Shown one piece after another: positions 53,884-62,086 of a stretch of 64,000 nt of DNA. The stretch covers positions 1,206,001 to 1,270,000 of the forward strand of contig NZ_CP094669.1 of NCBI RefSeq assembly GCF_022827545.1, given 5' to 3'. Both the position numbers and the translations under genes were made by a program. Each line of letters starts with the position of its first letter. The stretch's first letter is position 1. Below the pieces are notes generated by a model that saw only the letters and a list, made by a program, of their open reading frames with translations, did no database searches and was not told the origin of the DNA. The stretch comes from Hymenobacter tibetensis. GTDB lineage: Bacteria; Bacteroidota; Bacteroidia; Cytophagales; Hymenobacteraceae.

Positions 53884-55302
53884 ATGCTCCGAACCCTCCG
53901 CATCCTTCTTGCTTTCCTGCTGCTGACCACCACGGCCTGGGCTCAGAACTCCGACGATCAGTACCGGGAGCCGCTGCAAACGGTGCTCGACCAGATTCAG
54001 CAACGCTACGGCGTGAAAATCAGGCCCGATGCGGCCATGGTGAAAGACAAGTGGGTGACGTACGCCGAGTGGCGTTTTCGGCCGGATGTAGAGGAAACGT
54101 TGAAAAACGTGCTGGCGCCGTTTGATCTGCAAGTCACCAAAACCGGCGACAAAGCCTACAAGCTCAAGACCTTCCAGTACCACCTGAAAACGCCTGAGGA
54201 AGGCGCCGCGCAATTGACCTACCTCGCCAGCCAGTACCACGATGCGGCCACCTGGGAAAAGCGCAAAGCAGAGTTGCGCAGCTGCATGTGGCAGGCACTT
54301 CGGCTCTCACCCATGCCAACCAAGCCCGCCAGCAAGCCCATCATCACCAACAAGCGGCAGTTTGACGGCTACACCGTAGAAAACGTGGCGCTGGAAACCC
54401 TGCCCGGCCTCTATATGACCGGCTCGGTGTACAAGCCGCTGAAAGTGAAAGGTAAAGTGCCAGTCATCATCAGCCCGGATGGGCACTTTGGCGACGGGCG
54501 CTACCGGGCCGATGCGCAAAAGCGCTGCGCTACGCTGGCCCGCATGGGGGCTATGGTGTACAGCTACGATTTGTTTGCCTGGGGCGAGTCGTTGCTGCAA
54601 TTCAAGGGTGAAGACCACCGCCGCAGCCTCGCCATGACGGTACAGGCCCTGAACGGCGAGCGTGCCCTCGACTATTTGCTGTCGTTGAAAAACGCCGACA
54701 AAACCCGCGTGGCCATCACCGGCGGCTCGGGCGGCGGCAGCCAAACCATGCTGCTTACCGCCCTCGATGACCGGATCAAAGTAAGCGTGCCCGTGGTGAT
54801 GCTTTCCACTTACCATAGTGGCGGTTGTCCGTGCGAAAGTGGCCAGCCGGTGCACCTCTGCGGCAGTGGCACCAACAACGCCGAACTGGCCGCCATGGCC
54901 GCTCCACGTCCCCAACTCGCCATCACCGACGGCGGCGACTGGACCGCCCAAACCCCCCAAGTCGCCTATCCTTACCTCCAGAAACTCTACGGCTACTACG
55001 GCAAAACCGACCTCGTGCAGAACGCCCACTTCCCGAAAGAAGGCCATGACTACGGTGCCAACAAGCGCCAAGCCATGTACAAGTTCCTGGCCCAGCACCT
55101 TGCCCTGAACCTGTCCGCCGCCGAAGACGCCAACGGCAAGCTGGACGAGTCGAAGGTGACGATAGAGAAGGAAGAAGCCCAGAAAGTATTCGGTCCGAAA
55201 GGCGAGCTGCTGCCCGCCAACGCCATCCACAGCTTCGAGGCATTGCAAGCCCTATTCAACAAAACCTCACCTGTCATCCCTACGGCAGAGGCGAAAAACT
55301 AG
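53884..55302 (+). CDS. CE19-like alpha/beta-hydrolase esterase with N-terminal STN-like domain
   Basis: A 472-residue secreted protein (signal about 1-20). Residues of about 28-97 resemble the small STN/secretin-type domain (VLDQIQQRYGVKIRPDAAMV, VEETLKNVLAPFDLQVTKTG). The rest is an alpha/beta hydrolase of acetylxylan-esterase type: VPVIISPDGHFGDG, a nucleophile elbow GGSGGGS with Ser282, and GHDYGANKR as the likely His site. It resembles the pectin methylesterase from the B. thetaiotaomicron RG-II locus (carbohydrate esterase family 19); that comparison is from memory. It would remove methyl or acetyl esters before backbone cleavage. Preceded by repeat C. Confidence 0.72.
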   Translation: MLRTLRILLAFLLLTTTAWAQNSDDQYREPLQTVLDQIQQRYGVKIRPDAAMVKDKWVTYAEWRFRPDVEETLKNVLAPFDLQVTKTGDKAYKLKTFQYHLKTPEEGAAQLTYLASQYHDAATWEKRKAELRSCMWQALRLSPMPTKPASKPIITNKRQFDGYTVENVALETLPGLYMTGSVYKPLKVKGKVPVIISPDGHFGDGRYRADAQKRCATLARMGAMVYSYDLFAWGESLLQFKGEDHRRSLAMTVQALNGERALDYLLSLKNADKTRVAITGGSGGGSQTMLLTALDDRIKVSVPVVMLSTYHSGGCPCESGQPVHLCGSGTNNAELAAMAAPRPQLAITDGGDWTAQTPQVAYPYLQKLYGYYGKTDLVQNAHFPKEGHDYGANKRQAMYKFLAQHLALNLSAAEDANGKLDESKVTIEKEEAQKVFGPKGELLPANAIHSFEALQALFNKTSPVIPTAEAKN

Positions 55303-55361
55303 GATTAGACTTCTAGTTCGACACCTCAATAGAAGAGGAGCGAGTGAAAATATGGTTAGCG

Positions 55362-55464
55362 GTCATGCTGAGCTTGTCAAAGCATCTCTCCCGCTGACTA
55401 TTGATTGGTAATTCAGCGAAGCAGTAGAGATGCTTCGACAAGCGGACATTAGATAGAGCATGAC
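55362..55464. repeat. Palindromic repeat type 2, copy D
   Basis: Outer GTCATGCT (55362-55369) and AGCATGAC (55457-55464) are perfectly inverted. Inner arms at 55372-55389 and 55426-55443 match at 17 of 18 positions (GCTTGTC.AAGCATCTCT). It shares ends with the other repeats but has different interior arms. The start codon of the next gene (55460) lies inside its right end. Confidence 0.85.
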
Positions 55465-57364
55465 AGACGGTATCCTTCGGAAAACCTTATTCATATTCCT
55501 CAACCTGCTGGCAGCCAACACCCAAGCGGCTGACATCTGGGTGGCGCCGAATGGCTCGGACCGCAACTCCGGTACTGCCGACAAGCCGCTGGCCACGCTG
55601 AACATGGCGCTGCGCCAGGCCCGCGACCTGCGCCGCTTGCACGATGCTTCGGTAAATAACGGCGTGCACATCTGGGTAAAGGGTGGCGAATACTGGCTAA
55701 TGGAACCATGGTTTTTTCGCCCCGAAGACTCTGGTACAGCCGAAAGTCCGACGATAGTAGAGGCGGCGCCCGGTGAGCAGCCAGTGCTGAGCGGTGGCGT
55801 GTCGGTGAAGGGCTGGCGCAAGCTGACTGCTGCGCCGGCCGGGCTGCCTAAGGCGGCGCAGGGGCAGGTGTGGGTCGCCGATGCACGGTTGGTAGGTGGC
55901 CGGAAGCTGGATTTTCGCCAGTTGTGGGTGAACGGACGCAAAGCCACTCGTGCCCGCACCCCCAACAACGACAACCTGCCCCGCCTGCTCACCTGGGACA
56001 CCGACAAGCGCGAAACCACGATACCCGCTACCGCTTTGAGCGGCGTGAAGCAGCCTGGCCAGCTGGAAATGGTGCTGCACCAGATGTGGGCCGTGAACGT
56101 GCTACGCGTGAAAACCTTAACCGTGCAAGCCGACAAAGCCCGCGTGACGTTCCAAGAGCCCGAAAGCCGCATCCAATTCGAGCATCCCTGGCCCCGGCCC
56201 ATCATCAACGGCAAAAACGGCAGCTCGGCCTTCTACCTCACCAACGCCATCGAACTGCTCGACCAGCCCGGCGAGTGGTACTACGACGCCATCCGCGGGC
56301 AGGTACTGTATTGGCCCCGCGCCGGCGAAAACCTGAGCACCGCCCAAGTGGTAGCGCCGGCGCTGGAAACCGTGCTACGCGTGGAAGGCACCCTCGACCA
56401 GCCAGTAAGCCACGTGCAATTCAAAGGCCTGACCTTTGCCTACACCACTTGGCTGCGGCCCTCGCACCAAGGCCACGTACCGTTGCAGGCCGGCATGTAT
56501 CTGCTGGATGGCTACTCACTGGCCAAGCCCGGCACACCTGATAAGGCTGGCCTCGAAAACCAGGCGTGGATTGGTCGGCCGCCTGCGGGGGTGGAACTGC
56601 AAGGCGCGGACCACACGCGCTTCGAGCGGTGCCAGTTCCTGCATATGGGCGCCACAGCGCTGGACTATCAAAGCGGCACCCACGACGATGTAGTTGCTGG
56701 CTGCACCTTCCGCGACGTGGCCGTGAACGGCATTCAAGTGGGCAAGTTCTCCGACGAAAGCGTGGAAACGCACCTGCCCTACAACCCCAAAGACGAGCGG
56801 GAAATTTGCGCCAACGAGCTGCTGGAAAACAACTTCCTGACCGACTGCGGCAACGAAGATTGGGGTGCCGTGGGCATTGCCGCCGGCTTTGTGCGCAACA
56901 CCACCATCCGCCACAACGAAATCAGTAAGGTGCCCTACACCGGCATCAGTGTGGGCTGGGGCTGGACCAAAACCGCCAACTGCATGCGCGACAACCGTGT
57001 GACAGCCAACTACATCCACCACTACGCCCAACACACCTACGACGTGGCCGGCGTCTACACGCTGTCGGCGCAGCCGGGCACCACCATCACCGAAAACCGG
57101 GTGGAGGATATTGCCCATGCGCCCTACGTACACGACCCCGACCACTGGTTTTACCTCTACCTCGATGAGGGTTCCTCAAACATCACGGTGCAGGACAACT
57201 GGTGCCCCGCCGAGAAGTTCCTAGCCAATGCCAACGGCCCCGGCAACGTCTGGAAAAACAACGGCCCGATGGTATCCGACGCCATCAAGCAAGCCGCCGG
57301 CCTAGAGCCGAAGTACCGAGCATTGCGCACTGGAACCGTACCGACCGAAGCCAAGAAAAAGTAA
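55460..57364 (+). CDS. Right-handed parallel beta-helix glycosidase, GH141-like
   Basis: A 634-residue secreted protein. The ATG at 55460 (MTDGILRKTLFIF) starts a good signal peptide (about 1-23) and lies within the right end of repeat D, so this repeat supplies the initiator codon. The mature start DIWVAPNGSDRNSGTADKPL and repeated coils (VELQGADHTRFERCQFLHMG, VAGCTFRDVAVNGIQVG, TIRHNEISKVPYTGISVGWG) show a parallel beta-helix. The arrangement resembles GH141, a family containing an RG-II alpha-L-fucosidase. The family assignment is from memory of the fold and sequence pattern, and other beta-helix hydrolases remain possible. Confidence 0.68.
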   Translation: MTDGILRKTLFIFLNLLAANTQAADIWVAPNGSDRNSGTADKPLATLNMALRQARDLRRLHDASVNNGVHIWVKGGEYWLMEPWFFRPEDSGTAESPTIVEAAPGEQPVLSGGVSVKGWRKLTAAPAGLPKAAQGQVWVADARLVGGRKLDFRQLWVNGRKATRARTPNNDNLPRLLTWDTDKRETTIPATALSGVKQPGQLEMVLHQMWAVNVLRVKTLTVQADKARVTFQEPESRIQFEHPWPRPIINGKNGSSAFYLTNAIELLDQPGEWYYDAIRGQVLYWPRAGENLSTAQVVAPALETVLRVEGTLDQPVSHVQFKGLTFAYTTWLRPSHQGHVPLQAGMYLLDGYSLAKPGTPDKAGLENQAWIGRPPAGVELQGADHTRFERCQFLHMGATALDYQSGTHDDVVAGCTFRDVAVNGIQVGKFSDESVETHLPYNPKDEREICANELLENNFLTDCGNEDWGAVGIAAGFVRNTTIRHNEISKVPYTGISVGWGWTKTANCMRDNRVTANYIHHYAQHTYDVAGVYTLSAQPGTTITENRVEDIAHAPYVHDPDHWFYLYLDEGSSNITVQDNWCPAEKFLANANGPGNVWKNNGPMVSDAIKQAAGLEPKYRALRTGTVPTEAKKK

Positions 57365-57377
57365 AGTCTTATGACAA

Positions 57378-57485
57378 AAGAACGTCATGCAGAGGCGGAG
57401 CCGAAGCATCTCGCGTGCTGAGGTTGCAGGGCTAAATCAACGATTCGAGCGAGATGCTTCGGCTCCGCCTCTGCATGACGTTCTT
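57378..57485. repeat. Palindromic repeat, copy E (37-bp perfect arms)
   Basis: Arms 57378-57414 and 57449-57485 are perfect 37-nt inverted repeats around a 34-nt spacer. The centre of each arm is GGCGGAGCC/GGCTCCGCC instead of GGCGCAGCC/GGCTGCGCC of copy C, changed on both arms together. The spacer begins GTGCTGAGGTTG, as in the GIY-YIG element. Confidence 0.93.
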
Positions 57486-57510
57486 CTATAGAAAACTATC
57501 ACCCCACCTG

Positions 57511-59706
57511 ATGCTAGAAACCCACTTCCTAAAGCGCTTCACCACAACAGCCGCCGTGTTGGCTCTGCTCACCGCCAATACCATCCAGGCCCAGCAAGCC
57601 ACTAAGGCCACCTGGATTTGGTACCCCGGCGACTATGAAATCTGGCTGAGCAATCAGATGCAGAACCGTCGCACCGAGCGGGGTACGTTCTTTCCGCCGT
57701 TCTGGCGGCTTGATAGCCACTATCCGCTTATCGATTTTCACCAGGATTTCGAGTTGAAGGCGGCCGAGGAAGTGGAGTTGCGCGCTGAGGGCCAGTACAA
57801 CGTGAAGCTCGACGGCAAACTGCTGTCTGGCTCACCTACGCGCCTGACGGTGCCGGCAGGCAAGCACCGGCTCAACATCAAAGTCTACAACCAAGCCCAC
57901 GTGCCGACGGTGTTCGTGCGCGGCAAAACCATCGGGACGGACAGTAACTGGCTGGTGACCTACGAGGACAAGGAGTGGATTGACGCGTCGGGCAAGGTGT
58001 CGGACCAATCGGGTACGACGTGGCTGACGGCTGGCAGCTGGAACTTCAATGAGGCGCAGGCGCTACCTTCCACCTTCAAGCTCAAGACCGAGCCGCAACG
58101 GGCCGCCAGCGTTACGCGCACAGCGGGCGGCGGCATGCTAGTGGATTTCGGGCGCGAAACCTTCGGGTACGTGCAGCTGCACGGGTTGCAAGGCAAGGGG
58201 CAAACCACGCTGTATTTCGGCGAATCCAAGGAAGAGGCGCTGAGCACCGAGGGCTGTGAAACGCTGGAGCGCATGGACGTGAACCAGCCGCAGAAAGGCG
58301 AGAAGCTGACTTCGCTGTCGAAGGCGTTTCGGTTTGTGAACATCCAGCCGGAGGCGGGCGTGACGCTGGATTCGGTGTCGATGTTGTATGAGTACGCGCC
58401 GGTGGTGGAGCGGGGCCAGTTTCGGTGCTCCGACGACCAGCTGAACAAGATCTGGGACGTGGCGGCCTACACCATGCACTTGAACACGCGGGAGTTTTTC
58501 ATCGACGGTATAAAGCGCGACCGGTGGGTATGGTCGGGCGACGCCTACCAGAGCTACCTGATGAACTACTACCTGTACTTCGACACGCCGGCGGTGAACC
58601 GCACTACCTTCGCGCTGCGTGGCAAAGACCCCGTGACCAGCCACGTCAACACCATTATGGACTACACGTTTTACTGGTTCATCGGCATCTACGACGCCTA
58701 CCAGTACACCGGCGACAAAACCGTGGTGACGCAGCTCTACCCGCGCATGCAAAGCCTGATGGACTACTGCCTCTCGCGCCGCAACAAAGACGGCCTGATG
58801 GAGGGCCTGGCCGGCGACTGGGTGTTCATCGACTGGGCCGACGGCCTGAGCAAAAAGGGTGAAGTGAGCTTCGAGCAGTTGCTCTTGTGCCGCAGCCTGG
58901 AAAGCATGGCCCTGTGCGCCAACCTCGTAAACGACCAGGCCGGCGCGCAGAAATACCAGCAGCTCGCCACCGACCTCAAAGCGAAAATCTTCGCCACTTA
59001 CTGGAACCAGAGCAAAGGCGCGCTGGTGCACAGCCGCGTGAACGGCCAGCCCACCGACAACGTGACACGCTACGCCAATATGTTCGCCATCTTCTTCGAC
59101 TACCTCAACAACGAGCAGGAGCAGCAGGTGAAGAAGTCGGTGCTGCTGAACCCGCAGGTAGCTAAAATCACCACGCCCTACATGCGTTTCTATGAGCTGG
59201 AAGCCCTCTGCGCGCTGGGCGAGCAGCCCTACGTGCTCAAGGAAATGAAGAGCTATTGGGGTGGCATGCTCAATGAAGGCGCTACGTCTTTCTGGGAAGA
59301 ATACGACCCCGCCAAGAAGGGCACCGAGCACCTGAGCATGTACGGCCGGCCTTTCGGCAAGAGCCTGTGCCACGCCTGGGGTGCCAGCCCGATTTACCTG
59401 CTGGGCAAGTATTACCTCGGCGTGAAGCCCCTCTCGGCAGGCTATGCCACCTACGAAGTGGTGCCCAACCTCGGCGGCCTGCAATGGATGGAAGGCACGG
59501 TACCCACGCCCCAAGGCGACATTGCGGTGCGCGCTACGCCTAAGCAGTTGAAAGTGAAGGGTGCTGTTGGTACTGGCACGTTGCGTTTCCAGAGCAAGAC
59601 CAAGCCGAGCTGCAAAGGCGCGAAAATCCGGGCGAAAGGCAACGGGCAGTATGAGTTGCAGTTGGAAAAAGGCCGCGAGTACGTGGTGATTTATCAGGCG
59701 GTGTAA
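57511..59706 (+). CDS. GH78-like (alpha/alpha)6 rhamnosidase family protein
   Basis: The ATG at 57511 gives 731 residues with a signal peptide (about 1-27). An earlier in-frame ATG at 57454 is inside repeat E and is rejected. N-terminal beta-sandwiches (LLTYEDKEW-type, GGMLVDFGRETFGYVQLHG, GQTTLYFGESKEEALSTEG) precede an (alpha/alpha)6 barrel: FRCSDDQLNKIWDVAAYTMH, FFIDGIKRDRWVWSGDAYQS, GLMEGLAGDWVFIDWADG and NEGATSFWEEYDP. This is the GH78 pattern with DGIKRDRWVWSGD as the general-acid segment. The C terminus has beta-domain GGLQWMEGTVPTPQGDI. It should act on a rhamnose linkage or related deoxy sugar. The downstream L-rhamnose mutarotase overlaps its stop by one base, which supports rhamnose release. 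Confidence 0.85.
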   Translation: MLETHFLKRFTTTAAVLALLTANTIQAQQATKATWIWYPGDYEIWLSNQMQNRRTERGTFFPPFWRLDSHYPLIDFHQDFELKAAEEVELRAEGQYNVKLDGKLLSGSPTRLTVPAGKHRLNIKVYNQAHVPTVFVRGKTIGTDSNWLVTYEDKEWIDASGKVSDQSGTTWLTAGSWNFNEAQALPSTFKLKTEPQRAASVTRTAGGGMLVDFGRETFGYVQLHGLQGKGQTTLYFGESKEEALSTEGCETLERMDVNQPQKGEKLTSLSKAFRFVNIQPEAGVTLDSVSMLYEYAPVVERGQFRCSDDQLNKIWDVAAYTMHLNTREFFIDGIKRDRWVWSGDAYQSYLMNYYLYFDTPAVNRTTFALRGKDPVTSHVNTIMDYTFYWFIGIYDAYQYTGDKTVVTQLYPRMQSLMDYCLSRRNKDGLMEGLAGDWVFIDWADGLSKKGEVSFEQLLLCRSLESMALCANLVNDQAGAQKYQQLATDLKAKIFATYWNQSKGALVHSRVNGQPTDNVTRYANMFAIFFDYLNNEQEQQVKKSVLLNPQVAKITTPYMRFYELEALCALGEQPYVLKEMKSYWGGMLNEGATSFWEEYDPAKKGTEHLSMYGRPFGKSLCHAWGASPIYLLGKYYLGVKPLSAGYATYEVVPNLGGLQWMEGTVPTPQGDIAVRATPKQLKVKGAVGTGTLRFQSKTKPSCKGAKIRAKGNGQYELQLEKGREYVVIYQAV

Positions 59707-60434
59707 TGAAGGCGCTACCTCGTGTATCCACTCGTTTGCTGGTAACCCTTCTGTTAGTGTTGTTTCAGGGCCTAGGCGCTCAGGCACAGACAAGTGAAAA
59801 AGCGTCGATAGTTGAGATTATCGGTGCTGGCAAAACGCCTTTGGCAGCAGAAAACCTGGTGGCGCTGTGCCGCAAGCACCAGGTGCCGGCCACTGGTGTG
59901 TACTACTGGCAAAACCACCTAGTGGCTTACGGTAAGACGGAGAATATTCGGGCGCTGCACAAGAACCTCGCGGCTATTTATGCGGGTAGCACCGTCAAGC
60001 TCTACAACGCGCCATTCTACAAATTCGACCGGCAGCGCTGCCCCGACAAAACCACCGCCCGGCAGTGGGACAACATCCTGCTGACCTGCAACCTGGTGGA
60101 GGACAAAACCAAGCAGCAGGAGTACATGCAGTACCACGCCACCCAGTTCAAACAGTGGCCCGAAGTAGCCACCGGCTTCTGCAACGCCAGCTTCCAGCAG
60201 CTATTAGTGTTCCGCCAGGGCCGCCAGCTGATGCTGGTTATCAGCATCCCGAAAGGCGCCAGCCTAGACGAACTGAACCCGCGCACCACCTTGAACAACC
60301 CGCGCGTGGACGACTGGAACGCCCTGATGAAGCAGTACCAAACCGGCCTACCCGGCACCAAGCCCGGCGAGGCCTGGGTGTTCTTGCAGCCCGTTGCGCC
60401 GGCAGTGAGGCAACTAGCACCCATCAAAAAGTAA
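59706..60434 (+). CDS. Secreted L-rhamnose mutarotase with N-terminal extension
   Basis: A 242-residue protein; its ATG overlaps the stop of the GH78-like gene (TAATG). It has a signal peptide (about 1-27). Residues of about 121-232 match L-rhamnose mutarotase: LLTCNLVEDKTKQQEYMQYH, with His144, QFKQWPEVATGF, CNASFQQLLVFRQGRQLMLV and NNPRVDDWNALM. The usual enzyme is about 104 residues. The preceding part (about 30-115: VALCRKHQVPATGVYYWQNH, IRALHKNLAAIYAG) may be a second, degenerate copy of the same fold. It converts alpha- and beta-L-rhamnose and here would work in the envelope on sugar released by GH78. The secretion and tandem arrangement are unusual. Confidence 0.85.
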   Translation: MKALPRVSTRLLVTLLLVLFQGLGAQAQTSEKASIVEIIGAGKTPLAAENLVALCRKHQVPATGVYYWQNHLVAYGKTENIRALHKNLAAIYAGSTVKLYNAPFYKFDRQRCPDKTTARQWDNILLTCNLVEDKTKQQEYMQYHATQFKQWPEVATGFCNASFQQLLVFRQGRQLMLVISIPKGASLDELNPRTTLNNPRVDDWNALMKQYQTGLPGTKPGEAWVFLQPVAPAVRQLAPIKK

Positions 60435-60441
60435 ATAGAAC

Positions 60442-60540
60442 GTCATGCAGAGGCGTTAGCCGAAGCATCTCGCGTGCTGAAGTTGCAACGGTAATCATAC
60501 ATAAGCACGCGAGATGCTTCGGCTAGCGCCTCTGCATGAC
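60442..60540. repeat. Palindromic repeat, copy F (37-nt arms)
   Basis: Arms 60442-60478 and 60504-60540 match at 36 of 37 positions, the exception being a G-U compatible change. The arm centre is GGCGTTAGCC/GGCTAGCGCC, different from copies C and E. The spacer is 25 nt. Confidence 0.92.
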
Positions 60541-60576
60541 ACTCAGTTGAGATAAACCAAATAGATACTACTTCTT

Positions 60577-61641
60577 ATGTTGAACCTAGGAATATTGGGC
60601 CTGGGCGAAGGCCGCAGCACCATGTCGGCCGCGCTGAATAGCCCCAACTTGACGCTCAAAACCATCTGCGACCGAAACGAGGAATTGTGCCGCCAGCGGG
60701 TCGATGAGTTTCAGTTTATGGGCCAGGTCACGGCGCAGTACCAAGACATGCTCGACGATCCGGAAATCGATGCCATTGCCATCTACACGCCCGACCACCT
60801 GCACGCCGAGCACGTGGCGCAGGCGTTGCGCGCCGGTAAGCACGTCGTCTGCACCAAGCCGTTTATCGACGACCTATCCAAGGCCAACGAGTTGTTGGCG
60901 CTGGCTGAGCAATCGGGTAAAAAGGTCTTTATCGGCCAAAGTTCCCGGTTTTTCGAGCCCATGAAGCGCCAGCGCGCCGACTACGAAGCCGGCCTGATTG
61001 GTGAGCTAATCAGCATCGAGAGCTACTACCACGCCGACCACCGCTGGTTTCTGGCCAAAGGCTGGTCCTTAGAAAACAGCTTCAAGTGGCTCTACGGTGG
61101 CCTCAGTCACCCCGTGGATTTCATCCGGTGGTACTTGCCCAACATCGAGGAAGTAATGGGCTACGGCATACTCAGTTCCAACGGGCGCGAAGGCGGCCTC
61201 AAGAACCCCGACACCATGCACTTCATCTTCAAAGCCACCGACGGCCGCGTGGCCCGCGTGAGCGGCTGCTACACCGGCCCCGTGCAGCCCGTGCAGCGCG
61301 ACTCAGAAATGAGCTGCATCCTGCGCGGCACCGAGGGCGCCAGCCAAGGCGACTACATGGACCTGCGGTACGCCATTACCGATAAAACGGGGGAGGAGCG
61401 CCTCATCACCTGGGAGCACAAGCTCAAGCACTACTTCCGCTTCGAAGGCAAGAGCCACCACGCCGGCGAGTACCAAAACTACCTCGACTACTTCGCCGAT
61501 TCCATCAACCAGAACTTCACCGCCTACCCTGATATCCGCGAAGGCATCGGCACCGTGGCACTGCTCCAAGCCATGGACCGCGCCCTCACCACCGGCCAGC
61601 CGGTGAAAGTGCAGAATATTCTAAAGGAAAACGGGCTGTAA
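60577..61641 (+). CDS. Gfo/Idh/MocA family oxidoreductase
   Basis: A 354-residue cytoplasmic protein without signal. N-terminal Rossmann fold: MLNLGILGLGEGRSTMSAAL, AIYTPDHLHAEHVAQALRAG and the CTKPFIDDLSKA segment equivalent to the conserved EKP motif. The C-terminal alpha/beta domain has HPVDFIRWYLPNIEEVMGYG with candidate catalytic His. Such NAD(P)-dependent enzymes oxidise or reduce sugars and sugar acids. Its setting implies catabolism of an RG-II sugar, but the substrate cannot be assigned. It follows repeat F. Confidence 0.88.
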   Translation: MLNLGILGLGEGRSTMSAALNSPNLTLKTICDRNEELCRQRVDEFQFMGQVTAQYQDMLDDPEIDAIAIYTPDHLHAEHVAQALRAGKHVVCTKPFIDDLSKANELLALAEQSGKKVFIGQSSRFFEPMKRQRADYEAGLIGELISIESYYHADHRWFLAKGWSLENSFKWLYGGLSHPVDFIRWYLPNIEEVMGYGILSSNGREGGLKNPDTMHFIFKATDGRVARVSGCYTGPVQPVQRDSEMSCILRGTEGASQGDYMDLRYAITDKTGEERLITWEHKLKHYFRFEGKSHHAGEYQNYLDYFADSINQNFTAYPDIREGIGTVALLQAMDRALTTGQPVKVQNILKENGL

Positions 61642-61677
61642 AGAATATAGAAACACCCAAGAACAACCCGAATGGCC

Positions 61678-62086
61678 GTCATGCAGAGGCGCAGCCGAAG
61701 CATCTCGCGTGCTGACTCCAGCAAACTACTCACACTTTTATGAGCTACTGCGTCTACCTGCTGACAAACCCTGCTCGCACCGTCCTATACACTGGCGTTA
61801 CAAATGACTTGGAGCGCCGACTGTACGAGCACTCCCAAGGGTTAGGAAACGCGGGCAAGTTCACCGGTCGATACCAGTGCAATCTGCTGGTGTACTTTGA
61901 AATATGCCCGGATGCTCGGCAGGCTATTGTTCGTGAGAAAGAAATAAAGGGTTGGAGCCGGGCTAAGAAAGAAGCCTTGATTACAGCATTTAATCCGGAC
62001 TGGAACCCTATCGATTTACGCACTTGGACTGAGTGAATTGACCCAACGTCAGCACGCGAGATGCTTCGGCTGCGCCTCTGCATGAC
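61678..62086. mobile_element. GIY-YIG-encoding palindromic element (copy G)
   Basis: Arms 61678-61716 and 62048-62086 are perfect 39-bp inverted repeats, 409 nt overall. The interior holds only the GIY-YIG gene: 23 nt separate the left arm from its start codon and 11 nt separate its stop from the right arm. The arms are those of repeats B, C, E and F extended to GTGCTGAC. The base immediately after the right arm begins AGACGATTT, shared with the right flank of copy B. It is proposed as an autonomous mobile palindrome; mobility is not shown by the sequence. Confidence 0.75.
61740..62036 (+). CDS. Small GIY-YIG nuclease (URI family)
   Basis: A 98-residue single-domain protein. GIY position reads VYL (5-7), YIG reads YTG (17-19), then DLERRLYEH (Arg26/27, His31) and KFTGRYQCNL. 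The catalytic Glu is probably Glu66 in IVREKEIKGWSRAKKEA. This is the COG2827-like pattern, complete and not frameshifted. GIY-YIG domains cut DNA with a metal ion; single-domain members have varied, mostly unclear roles. Here the gene is enclosed by the two perfect 39-bp arms of a repeat family, suggesting that it could act on that repeat. Start ATG 61740 is preceded by CACACTTTT. Confidence 0.93.
   Translation: MSYCVYLLTNPARTVLYTGVTNDLERRLYEHSQGLGNAGKFTGRYQCNLLVYFEICPDARQAIVREKEIKGWSRAKKEALITAFNPDWNPIDLRTWTE

Noticed and set aside
57454..57510. Extended N termini starting MLRLRLCMT before the GH78-like gene (also 52524 before the sialidase-like gene)
   Set aside because: These codons are the right arm of the palindromic repeat. 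A proper signal peptide begins at the later ATG in each case (57511, 52563).
52390..62086. Repeated sequences as a CRISPR array
   Set aside because: The repeats are inverted, not direct, are spread over 10 kb between genes, and have no regular spacers or nearby cas genes.
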